Assembly: GCA_902783735.1 (NCBI GenBank)
Contig: CACZSE010000324.1
Span: forward strand, 1 to 9,215
Direction: 5' to 3'
DNA: 9,215 bases
Source: an uncultured Lachnospiraceae bacterium
Lineage (GTDB): Bacteria > Bacillota > Clostridia > Lachnospirales > Lachnospiraceae
Shown here: positions 1 to 5,707 of the stretch, piece after piece
How positions within the stretch are numbered: position 1 is the first letter of the stretch
Layout of the letters: the number at the start of each line of letters is the position of its first letter
Position numbers and translations under genes: made by a program
The notes under the pieces: model-generated
What the model was told of the DNA's origin: nothing
Databases searched by the model: none
Seen by the model: the letters and a program-made list of their open reading frames with translations, nothing else

Positions 1-119
1 CCCATGGCTTCTGCCATGACTCTTTTAGACGGCAGTTTACTTCCTTTTTTATATCTGCCCTCGATTATATCCTGTTTAACCTGTTCATATATGGTCATGT
101 ATATTTTGTTATTCTTCAT
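1..119 (-). CDS. GntR-family transcriptional regulator, probably MocR/PdxR type (N-terminus only)
   Basis: The first 39 codons of a gene that runs off the left edge. The translation begins MKNNKIYMTIYEQVKQDI and continues with GRYKKGSKLPSKRVMAEAM. This is the start of the GntR winged helix-turn-helix: the Y-E-Q-V-K-x-x-I helix, the G-x-Y-x-x-G-x-K-LPS turn and the R-x-x-A recognition-helix start. The form LPSKR is common in MocR/PdxR regulators, which carry a PLP-dependent aminotransferase-like domain after the DNA-binding part. That domain lies outside the window, so a short YtrA-type GntR cannot be excluded. The start codon ATG (119-117) overlaps the TGA stop of the upstream glycosyltransferase gene in an ATGA junction, and an AAGGAA lies about 11 bases before it. 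The two genes are therefore probably co-transcribed and translationally coupled. An internal Met at residue 8 is a less likely start. Confidence 0.8.
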   Translation of the reverse strand, partial: MKNNKIYMTIYEQVKQDIIEGRYKKGSKLPSKRVMAEAM

Positions 120-1123
120 ATACGTTCAAGTTCCTTTTTAAACTCTTGTGCTCTGTCATATTCTCCGAGTTTTTCATAACAGTCAATAATGTGCTCTAAC
201 GGTATCTGACCCGAACATTTTATATCCATGAGAGGTTCTGTCTCATAGGCAGCATTATAAAACCATAACGCTGCTTCCTTATAATCCGATTTTTCATAAA
301 ACATAAGACCAAGCTCACAGCACAACTCACTGCACCCCTTAGTCGCTGCCCCCCGCAGGGCATACTTTAACCGGATATCGGGCGATCCACACATTCTTCC
401 GGCCTTTAAAGCGATAGTTATCGCACGTACCAGGCCGTCCTCATCAAGAGTGTCATCATCGCATAATTCCATAAAAAACTTAAGGGCATTTTTATAGTTT
501 TCCTTTTCACCGGCTATGAACAGCTCCTTCTCATATATATCAAGGAGCCTTTTGGACATCTTCTCTCCACTCTCGATCATCTTTTCAAAACGCAAAAGAT
601 CCCTTCCGGCATGAACTCCCAAAGGACGATGTATTATCTCTATATCGCTGTCATATATCACCGGATCAAGTAATACCTGCTCATGTATGGGCTCATTCCA
701 CAAAAAGGTCCTTAAACGCTTATATAATTTGGGTCTTAATTCCTTATCAAAATTGTAAATGGTATTGTTGGACAGCTGATTACAGTAATACATCTGTACG
801 ATCTCTATCTGAGTAATGAGATTCTCCTTAAGCAGAAGAAATTTCTCTATATTCTCCCTGTCGAGTTCTTCATCGGCATCCGCACAGTAGATATAATCGC
901 AGGTTGCCAAAGAAAAAGAATAGTTTCTGGCATCCGAAAAACTTCCGGTCCACTCAAAATCATATACCTTGTCCGTGAATTGTCCCGCTATCTCCTTTGT
1001 TTTATCATCAGAGCCCGTATCGACCACTATTATCTCATCCGCTATGTCTTTCAGACTTTCAAGACATGTCTTCAGACTCTTTTCTTCATTTTTAACTATC
1101 ATACAAACGCTTATCGTAATCAT
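116..1123 (-). CDS. Glycosyltransferase family 2 with C-terminal TPR-like helical region
   Basis: A 335-residue cytoplasmic enzyme predicted to transfer a sugar from a nucleotide donor; the acceptor is unknown. The GT-A fold is clear. The N-terminus ISVCMIVKNEE (4-14) and VVDTGSDDKT (33-42) form the nucleotide-binding part. DFEWTGSFSDARNYS (55-69) is typical of the SunS/WaaE-like branch. CADADEE (80-86) holds the metal-binding D-x-D (D82, D84). From about residue 195 to the end the protein is helical, with TPR-like stretches (YKNALKFFMEL, DYKEAALWFYNAA, EYDRAQEFKKEL), as is usual for this family in Firmicutes. No signal peptide or membrane segment is visible. The start has a good AGAGGTG ribosome site. 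The stop overlaps the start of a GntR regulator gene by four bases. Possible targets are a surface polysaccharide or a protein; the sequence does not decide. Confidence 0.88.
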   Translation of the reverse strand: MITISVCMIVKNEEKSLKTCLESLKDIADEIIVVDTGSDDKTKEIAGQFTDKVYDFEWTGSFSDARNYSFSLATCDYIYCADADEELDRENIEKFLLLKENLITQIEIVQMYYCNQLSNNTIYNFDKELRPKLYKRLRTFLWNEPIHEQVLLDPVIYDSDIEIIHRPLGVHAGRDLLRFEKMIESGEKMSKRLLDIYEKELFIAGEKENYKNALKFFMELCDDDTLDEDGLVRAITIALKAGRMCGSPDIRLKYALRGAATKGCSELCCELGLMFYEKSDYKEAALWFYNAAYETEPLMDIKCSGQIPLEHIIDCYEKLGEYDRAQEFKKELERI

Positions 1124-1146
1124 ATGAGCACCTCTTTGATACTTAT

Positions 1147-1175
1147 ATTATAGCATGTAATAGCGATACTGACAT
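1147..1175 (-). promoter_or_regulatory. Probable sigma-A promoter of the glycosyltransferase gene
   Basis: Read on the minus strand, TATAAT (1152-1147) is preceded by TGC, giving an extended -10 (TGCTATAAT). Seventeen bases upstream sits a poor -35 match, ATGTCA (1175-1170). The -10 lies 23 bases before the ATG at 1123. The extended -10 makes up for the weak -35. It is divergent from the PadR operon promoter, about 80 bases away. Confidence 0.6.
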
Positions 1176-1227
1176 TCGATAACAAAATAGACGCTTATAT
1201 TTTGTTAAAAAAATAAGAATAACTGTA

Positions 1228-1256
1228 TTGACATCCAATATTATATGCTGTATAGT
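1228..1256 (+). promoter_or_regulatory. Sigma-A promoter of the PadR/HAAS/DUF4097/PspC operon
   Basis: A consensus -35 TTGACA (1228-1233), a 17-base spacer and the -10 TATAGT (1251-1256) predict a transcript start near 1263. The leader to the PadR start codon at 1342 would be about 80 bases. A near-consensus promoter in front of a repressor gene fits an operon that is strong when derepressed. Palindromes covering the -10/start site and the early leader are listed separately. Confidence 0.8.
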
Positions 1257-1289
1257 ATGCGCATAAGGATATTATACGAGATATAATAT
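1256..1289. promoter_or_regulatory. Candidate PadR operator region: two palindromes at the transcript start
   Basis: TATGCGCATA (1256-1265) is a perfect 10-base palindrome that begins at the last base of the -10 and covers the predicted start site. Directly after it, ATATTATA (1269-1276) and TATAATAT (1282-1289) form a perfect 8+5+8 inverted repeat. Binding of a dimer here would block transcription. Many PadR proteins repress their own operon from dyads at the promoter, so PadR is the natural candidate. The second dyad is pure A/T and so less specific. Neither has been matched to a known PadR site. Confidence 0.4.
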
Positions 1290-1341
1290 TACAATTTAAA
1301 CAGGTCACTGATCTGATCACAACTGAAGGGAGATGCTAAAT

Positions 1342-1668
1342 ATGGTCTTTAATACAGGCTCAGCACTTCTGGATGCCATTGTTCTTGCGATAGTCAGCAA
1401 AGATGAAGAAGGAACATACGGATATAAGATAACCCAAGAGGTAAGGACAGTCATCGAACTTTCCGAATCAACACTTTATCCGGTACTCAGACGTTTACAA
1501 AAGGACGAATGTCTGGAAGTCTACGACAGAGAACACGCAGGCAGGAATCGAAGGTATTACAAGATAACATCAAAAGGCAGTGCAATGCTAAAGATGTACT
1601 ATACCGAATGGCATTCATACGCCCAAAAGGTAACTTATCTTTTTGAGGAGGGAAGAATACATGGATAA
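1342..1668 (+). CDS. PadR-family transcriptional repressor
   Basis: A 108-residue winged-helix DNA-binding protein, first gene of an envelope-stress type operon. The PadR N-terminal domain is clear: LLDAIVLAIVSKDEEGTYGYKITQ (9-32) covers helix 1 and the G-x-Y-GY turn, STLYPVLRRLQKDECLEVY (43-61) is the recognition helix and following helix, and GRNRRYYKITSKG (67-79) is the wing. The C-terminal helix (81-101) would form the dimer, making this the small PadR-s2 type. An ATG at 1333 is also in frame, but it lies on top of the GAAGGGAG ribosome site (1325-1332). The ATG at 1342 is correctly spaced from that site and is preferred. The stop TAA overlaps the next gene's start by eight bases. Autoregulation is likely from the palindromes at its promoter. 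The ligand or signal is unknown; partner membrane proteins may modulate it. Confidence 0.9.
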   Translation: MVFNTGSALLDAIVLAIVSKDEEGTYGYKITQEVRTVIELSESTLYPVLRRLQKDECLEVYDREHAGRNRRYYKITSKGSAMLKMYYTEWHSYAQKVTYLFEEGRIHG

Positions 1669-2371
1669 ACAACAATTCCTCGCGGAGCTTAAACAGCTTC
1701 TCGGAGATATTCCTGCAGTAGAGAGAGATGAGGCTCTCGAATACTATGAGGATTATTTCGAGGACGCCGGGCAGGAAAATGAATCCACTATATTAAAAGA
1801 ACTTGAGAGTCCCGAAAAGATCGCCTTTATGATCAAAGCGGGCTTAAGGGATTCCGATAAAAGCGTGGGAGAATTTACGGAAACAGGTTTCAAAGGCTAC
1901 GGTCCGAATTATAAAGACGAAGTCGCCAACACCATACCAAACAGTGATGACAGAGGTTTCACCGGAAGAAGAAATAATACAGGCAACCTGTCAGCGATCA
2001 TCATCATTCTTTTGATAATCTCTTCTCCGGTCTGGGTTCCGATATTATTCGGATTACTTGCAGCACTCGCAGGAATCTCAATAGGTATACTGGCAGTTAT
2101 ATTTTCCGTAGCAATAGCCGGTATCGGAAGTATAGTAGCAGGTGTTATTATTCTGCTTGTCGGAATACCCGGTCTGTTCACGCTTCCCGCAGGCGGAATG
2201 CTTATATCAGGCATCGGACTTGTGGCAATAGGCACCGGAATTCTGCTGACAATGCTGGGAACGATCGTCATCTCAAAGATCGTACCTGCAGTATTTAAGC
2301 TGATCGTCAGGTTATTTAAAACATTATTATCCAAAATAAATTTAAGAAGAAAGGGGGATCTGATGGTATGA
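1661..2371 (+). CDS. HAAS-domain (DUF1700) polytopic membrane protein
   Basis: A 236-residue membrane protein. Residues 1-65 form the alpha-helical HAAS/DUF1700 domain (MDKQQFLAELKQLLGDIPAVE, then EALEYYEDYFEDAG and LESPEKIAFMIKAGL), including the typical E-A-x-x-Y-Y-x-x-Y-F-x-D-A motif. A polar linker (66-108) follows. About four glycine-rich hydrophobic segments come next (roughly 110-130, 132-155, 156-175, 180-205), and then a basic tail ending KLIVRLFKTLLSKINLRRKG. In this family the cytosolic HAAS domain is found next to PadR regulators and is thought to link membrane state to PadR. That link is family knowledge and inference, not shown here. The start at 1661 was chosen over an in-frame ATG at 1643 because GAGGAGGGAAG (1645-1655) precedes it at proper distance. 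It overlaps padR by eight bases and the DUF4097 gene by four. Confidence 0.88.
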   Translation: MDKQQFLAELKQLLGDIPAVERDEALEYYEDYFEDAGQENESTILKELESPEKIAFMIKAGLRDSDKSVGEFTETGFKGYGPNYKDEVANTIPNSDDRGFTGRRNNTGNLSAIIIILLIISSPVWVPILFGLLAALAGISIGILAVIFSVAIAGIGSIVAGVIILLVGIPGLFTLPAGGMLISGIGLVAIGTGILLTMLGTIVISKIVPAVFKLIVRLFKTLLSKINLRRKGDLMV

Positions 2372-3246
2372 AAGTATCAACAAAGATAGCTCTTGCCAGT
2401 GCCGTGGGACTTATTTTAACCGGCGGTATCATAGCAACAGTCGGACGGGCCATGGGGGGCATGGCCGCAGCTTCGCAGCTGGCAGAAAACAGCCCGTATT
2501 TGGATCTTAAGAACGGGATCTCAATAGGTTACGATGCTCTGAGCAATATGAGTAATGAGGGGGACTATACTCTGACATTTAAATCCTCAGACATCAGCAA
2601 CTTAGACTTCGAGGTAGGAGCATCGAAGGTTACGATAGTGGATAATACGACAGATGATAACATTAATGTAACCATCAAAAATGCCAGCTATGCGAGCGAA
2701 GACACTTCAGGCACCTTAGGTCTCAGAATAAAAGGAAATCCTACAGGTAAGAGTAATATCGTGATCGCAATACCAAAGGGAAAAAGCTTTTATGACGTAA
2801 AACTTGAGATGGGTGCGACCGATATGGAGATAGAATCTCTTATCTGCAGTAAATTCAGAGTTTCCGCAGGTGCAGGAGATGTTTCGATCGGAGATCTTTT
2901 GAGTGACGATTGGTCGGAGCTAAAAGTTGCGGCAGGCAGCCTTACCATAGAAAACGCCAAGTTAAATGATCTTGATCTTGAATGCGGAGCCGGCGATGTA
3001 CACTTTACGGGAATAATAGAAGACGATCTTAATGCCGAATGTGGTATGGGCAATATCACTCTGAACCTTCATGACAAGTCAGAATATCATGCACTCGATC
3101 TTGAAGCCGCCATGGGAAATATAACATATAACGGAGTAAGCAAAAGCGGTTTTATTAATGAGATAGAAGAAGACAGCGATATGGAGTCGCAATATGATAT
3201 CGAATGCGGCATGGGAAACATAGATATAACATTTACTGAAGATTGA
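2368..3246 (+). CDS. DUF4097 (toastrack-type) membrane-anchored beta-repeat protein
   Basis: A 292-residue protein with one N-terminal hydrophobic segment (about 6-26, IALASAVGLILTGGIIATVG) acting as a membrane anchor, with no lipobox cysteine. The rest should lie outside the membrane. Residues 79-288 hold about eight related strands, each hydrophobic-rich and followed by a G-[AM]-G-[DN] turn: LDFEVGASKVTIV, YDVKLEMGATDMEIE, FRVSAGAGDVSIG, LDLECGAGDVHF, LNAECGMGNITLN, LDLEAAMGNITYN and YDIECGMGNIDIT. This is the DUF4097 pattern, a stacked beta structure of the kind called toastrack and tied to Psp/Lia-like envelope stress systems. The start ATG overlaps the HAAS gene stop (ATGA) and has an AAGGGGGAT ribosome site. 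The role is probably sensing or scaffolding at the envelope together with PspC and HAAS; the ligand is unknown. The four cysteines are not arranged as in a known metal site. Confidence 0.85.
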   Translation: MKVSTKIALASAVGLILTGGIIATVGRAMGGMAAASQLAENSPYLDLKNGISIGYDALSNMSNEGDYTLTFKSSDISNLDFEVGASKVTIVDNTTDDNINVTIKNASYASEDTSGTLGLRIKGNPTGKSNIVIAIPKGKSFYDVKLEMGATDMEIESLICSKFRVSAGAGDVSIGDLLSDDWSELKVAAGSLTIENAKLNDLDLECGAGDVHFTGIIEDDLNAECGMGNITLNLHDKSEYHALDLEAAMGNITYNGVSKSGFINEIEEDSDMESQYDIECGMGNIDITFTED

Positions 3247-3269
3247 TAAAGAAGAAAGGATGAAAAATT

Positions 3270-3455
3270 ATGAAAGAATTAAGAAAATCTAACTCAAACA
3301 GAATCATTTGCGGTGTATGCGGCGGACTTGGTGAATACTTCCAGGTGGATCCCACAGTAATAAGACTCCTCTGGATAGCTTTCTGCCTGATGGGCGGTTC
3401 CGGTATTCTTGCATATCTTATAGCCGCAGTACTTATGCCGGAAAACAACGCATGA
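3270..3455 (+). CDS. PspC-domain small membrane protein
   Basis: A 61-residue protein that is almost only the PspC domain. The N-terminal half, LRKSNSNRIICGVCGGLGEYFQVDPTVIRL, carries the diagnostic G-V-C-G-G-L-[AG]-E-Y-F-x-[VI]-D-P-T-x-[VI]-R motif (about 15-33). A single hydrophobic helix (about 34-56) and the usual MPE near the C-terminus follow. In Psp and Lia-type systems PspC proteins are inner-membrane sensors or partners of the stress response. Stand-alone 60-residue forms are common in Firmicutes and pair with HAAS and DUF4097 proteins, as here. The gene lies 23 bases after the DUF4097 stop, with AGAAAGGATG as ribosome site, and closes the operon. No clear hairpin terminator follows; the convergent LytTR gene ends only 18 bases downstream. 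Confidence 0.92.
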   Translation: MKELRKSNSNRIICGVCGGLGEYFQVDPTVIRLLWIAFCLMGGSGILAYLIAAVLMPENNA

Positions 3456-3473
3456 TCTTTTGTCTTTAAACGA

Positions 3474-4175
3474 TCAGCTGCTTAACGAATCAACTATAGT
3501 TTTTCTGTGCATCAGATTGATGGGTATTTTGGTCTTGTCACGTAAAATGACATATAATCCGGTTATATCCTCGACAGATGCACGGTTGACTATAGTTTTT
3601 TTGTTTACAGGGAAAAAACAATCGAAAGAAACAAGATTCTTCCACACATTATCAATAAAACCGTTTGCTACTCTTACAGAGCCGTCTGTAAGGTGAATGG
3701 TTATCTTATAGTCTTCTCCCTGCATATATGCAATGTCTTTTTCGCCCAGATAAAATGATTCTTTATTGTCTCTGAATTCTATAGTGGGAACATGTTCTTT
3801 TTCCTTTTTATCCAGTATCTCATCGATCAGCGAAGTCAGTTCGGCCACCCTGACAGGCTTGTTTAAATACATTGAACCCGGGAGTTCCTCTCCTCTTTGT
3901 CTGTAATCTATGGTAGATATGCAAAAAACTATCGGTGACAGGATCCCCTTATTTCTGATCATCTTTGCAATATCATATGAATCACCGTCCGGATCCGTAA
4001 CATCAAGAAAATAGGCATCATATATCGTCGGACTCTTAAGCAGAGCATCCGTGCTTCCAAAGGTCTCTATATAAAATACTCCCGAAGAATGCGCTCTTCT
4101 GTCAGATTCACGCTCAAGAAGTCTTTCCATTTGTTTTCTGTCACCGACACTACTGTCAGCTAATGCGATATACAT
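3474..4175 (-). CDS. LytTR-family response regulator (receiver plus LytTR DNA-binding domain)
   Basis: A 233-residue AgrA/LytR-like regulator. Residues 1-122 form a receiver domain: IALADSS (3-9) at the acidic pocket, phosphoacceptor D58 in YFLDV, S87 in FCIS and K106 in LNKPV. Canonical receivers have two acidic residues in the pocket (D-D); here the second is serine (S8), so metal binding and phosphorylation may be weakened. Residues 130-231 form the LytTR domain: TIEFRDNKESFYLGEKDIAYMQ, then the DCFFPVNKKTIVN strand-turn typical of the family, then DKTKIPINLMHRKTIVDSL. The start has a good AAGGAG site. No histidine kinase gene lies in the window. The gene sits 87 bases after the GH13 hydrolase gene and could be read from it, or from a weak promoter in the gap. 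It may control its own gene through a direct-repeat box at 4190-4219. Confidence 0.88.
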   Translation of the reverse strand: MYIALADSSVGDRKQMERLLERESDRRAHSSGVFYIETFGSTDALLKSPTIYDAYFLDVTDPDGDSYDIAKMIRNKGILSPIVFCISTIDYRQRGEELPGSMYLNKPVRVAELTSLIDEILDKKEKEHVPTIEFRDNKESFYLGEKDIAYMQGEDYKITIHLTDGSVRVANGFIDNVWKNLVSFDCFFPVNKKTIVNRASVEDITGLYVILRDKTKIPINLMHRKTIVDSLSS

Positions 4176-4189
4176 GTATATTTCTCCTT

Positions 4190-4219
4190 ATAAACGTTTT
4201 CTCAAAACTCCAAAACGAA
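4190..4219 (-). promoter_or_regulatory. Candidate LytTR-binding direct repeat before the LytTR gene
   Basis: On the minus strand TTCGTTTTG (4219-4211), 12 bases, then AACGTTTAT (4198-4190). LytTR proteins bind two imperfect 9-base direct repeats of the form [TA][AC][CA]GTTN[AG][TG] separated by 12-13 bases. The second copy fits fully and the first fits in seven of nine places, at the right spacing. It ends 14 bases before the start codon, so it would act in the leader, as a block or autoregulatory site. Single near matches also occur inside coding DNA, so specificity is modest. Confidence 0.35.
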
Positions 4220-4262
4220 ATATTATGGTTTTTCTGTGATCCATTTAATAAAAACACCTGTT

Positions 4263-5570
4263 TCAGACTACCTTAAGAAACTGAGCACTGTAAGGAGGCA
4301 TAGTCAAAGATCCGTCCGTTTTTTGCATATCATGTGTGATCAAATCCTTGAGTTCTACGTTTCCAATATTGAAATAAGCCTTGAATTCACAGTCTTCTGC
4401 GTTTATAGCAATATAGATGATGCTTCCGTCCAGTTCTCTTTTCATGACGCATTGCTTGTTGGTCAGAAATGCACTTCTAAAGCTTCCGTAGTTCAAAACC
4501 GCCTCCTGCTTTCTAATGGCGGAAAGCTTGCTGACCCAATCAGTCAAGTCATTCTCGACATAAGTGTCAAAGCTCGGTCGCAGTGCCGGATCCCCTTGAG
4601 ACTTTTCTCCTTTTGCTCCCCACTCACTTCCATAATATATGCAAGGTATACCGGGCATTCCCATGAGCGCTCCATACAAAAGCGGCAAATGTTTTTCATT
4701 TTGGAGAATGCTGGCAATTCTTGTAACATCGTGGTTGTCAACGAAAGATAACAGGTGTTTTCCCCGGTAGATTCCCTGCCCGTCCTCTCCAAATTGCCTC
4801 ATAAGACTATGCATAAGTTCAAACATATTCATTGAATTGAAGCTTGAGTATAATCCCTTGTAACATTCATAGTTTGTCGCACTATGCAACATATCATCCC
4901 TTACCAGATCGTTGTAATTTCCGTGTATCATCTCTCCGATAAGGTAAAACTCAGGTTTTAATTCATTTGTAAAGCTTCTTAACCTGTTTATAAAACCCCT
5001 GTCCAGGCAATAAGCCACATCAAGTCTGAGTCCGTCTATGCCAAACTCATCTACCCAAAAGCGTATCGAATCGAAAAGATACTCAACAACCTCCTGATTC
5101 CAAAGATTCAGCTTTACAAGATCATAATTACCTTCCCATCCTTCATAGTAAAGGCCGTCATTGTAGCATGAATTCCCCTGAAAATTTATATGAAACCAAT
5201 CTTTGTAGCGCGAATTCTCTCTGTTCTCCAAAACATCTCTGAATGCAAAGAAGCCCCTTCCTACGTGGTTAAAAACTCCGTCTAACATCACTTTTATGCC
5301 TGCATTATGAAGAGCGTCACATACTTCTTTAAAGTCCTCATTTGTTCCGAGTCTGACATCCACCTTTTTAAGGTCTCTGGCATTGTAGCCATGTGTGTCT
5401 GATTCGAACAAAGGTGAGAAGTATATGGCTCCTATGTTTAAATACCTGAAATGCTCTATCCAATCCTTCACTTTCAATATCCTGTGCTCCAAAACACCGT
5501 CATTCTCGTAAGGAGCATTACAAAATCCCAAGGGATATATCTGATAAAATACACATTCTTCAGCCCACAT
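4263..5570 (-). CDS. Glycoside hydrolase family 13 alpha-glucan hydrolase (cyclomaltodextrinase/neopullulanase or alpha-amylase-like)
   Basis: A 435-residue cytoplasmic (alpha/beta)8-barrel enzyme that should cut alpha-1,4 (perhaps alpha-1,6) bonds in maltodextrins. The conserved GH13 regions are present: I, DGVFNH (97-102); II, GLRLDVAY (180-187) with nucleophile D184; III, IGEMIHG (211-217) with acid/base E213; IV, FVDNHD (276-281) with D281. The N-terminus VFYQIYPLGFCNAP starts directly with barrel strand 1, and a short beta domain (about 365-435) closes the protein. There is no signal peptide and no N-terminal dimer domain, so it probably acts on imported oligosaccharides. An upstream in-frame ATG at 5609 has its own weak AAGG site. 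The ATG at 5570 follows a strong GGAGAGGA and matches where the family begins, so 5570 is preferred. It has its own promoter. Exact substrate preference cannot be read from the sequence. Confidence 0.9.
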   Translation of the reverse strand: MWAEECVFYQIYPLGFCNAPYENDGVLEHRILKVKDWIEHFRYLNIGAIYFSPLFESDTHGYNARDLKKVDVRLGTNEDFKEVCDALHNAGIKVMLDGVFNHVGRGFFAFRDVLENRENSRYKDWFHINFQGNSCYNDGLYYEGWEGNYDLVKLNLWNQEVVEYLFDSIRFWVDEFGIDGLRLDVAYCLDRGFINRLRSFTNELKPEFYLIGEMIHGNYNDLVRDDMLHSATNYECYKGLYSSFNSMNMFELMHSLMRQFGEDGQGIYRGKHLLSFVDNHDVTRIASILQNEKHLPLLYGALMGMPGIPCIYYGSEWGAKGEKSQGDPALRPSFDTYVENDLTDWVSKLSAIRKQEAVLNYGSFRSAFLTNKQCVMKRELDGSIIYIAINAEDCEFKAYFNIGNVELKDLITHDMQKTDGSLTMPPYSAQFLKVV

Positions 5571-5586
5571 GATAAATCCTCTCCAA

Positions 5587-5629
5587 TCTATATATTGTTG
5601 GGTATACATATTTACCTTCTATATATTGT
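5587..5629 (-). repeat. 12-base direct repeat flanking the hydrolase transcript start
   Basis: ACAATATATAGA occurs twice on the minus strand (5629-5618 and 5598-5587), with a 31-base period of about three helical turns. The first copy overlaps the -10 TACAAT; the second lies just before the preferred start codon. It could be a regulator-binding pair or a local duplication; the A/T-rich sequence lowers its weight. Confidence 0.4.
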
Positions 5630-5653
5630 ACTCTTTTAAAGCAGTATTTACAA
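5625..5653 (-). promoter_or_regulatory. Sigma-A promoter of the GH13 hydrolase gene
   Basis: On the minus strand a -35 TTGTAA (5653-5648), a 17-base spacer and the -10 TACAAT (5630-5625) predict a start near 5618. The leader to 5570 would be about 48 bases. The -35 comes directly after the terminator of the HPr-like gene, so the hydrolase is an independent transcription unit. No CcpA-type cre site was recognised here. Confidence 0.65.
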
Positions 5654-5655
5654 TG

Positions 5656-5685
5656 AAAAAGGCATGCCAAACAGGCATGCCTTTT
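5656..5685 (-). terminator. Intrinsic terminator of the HPr-like gene (potentially bidirectional)
   Basis: GGCATGCC (5661-5668), loop AAACA, GGCATGCC (5674-5681), extended by AAAA/TTTT into a perfect 12-bp stem (5657-5685). On the minus strand it ends in five T (5660-5656), 22 bases after the HPr-like stop. On the plus strand it is followed by TTTTCTTT. It separates the HPr-like transcript from the hydrolase promoter. Confidence 0.9.
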
Positions 5686-5707
5686 CTTTGCGATATTATT
5701 CATTTTT

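Noticed and set aside
1909..2334. 141-codon minus-strand open frame inside the HAAS gene
   Set aside because: It is antisense to a recognised membrane protein. Its Pro/Ile/Ser-rich composition is what the reverse complement of Gly/Ile-rich membrane helices gives, and it has no family motif.
3453..3477. Bidirectional terminator between the PspC and LytTR genes (TGATC and GATCA arms)
   Set aside because: A 5-bp arm pair with a long loop and no GC-rich stem is too weak to call.
3460..3696. 78-codon plus-strand open frame after the PspC gene
   Set aside because: It is antisense to the LytTR domain of a clear response regulator, with no ribosome site and no recognisable domain.
4220..4262. Terminator between the GH13 and LytTR genes (AAACAGGTGTTT followed by TTATT)
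   Set aside because: The stem has only four or five A/T-rich pairs and a loop too small to fold, so read-through is more likely.
4236..4751. 171-codon plus-strand open frame antisense to the GH13 gene
   Set aside because: It overlaps conserved GH13 sequence, and its translation shows no family pattern and no good ribosome site.
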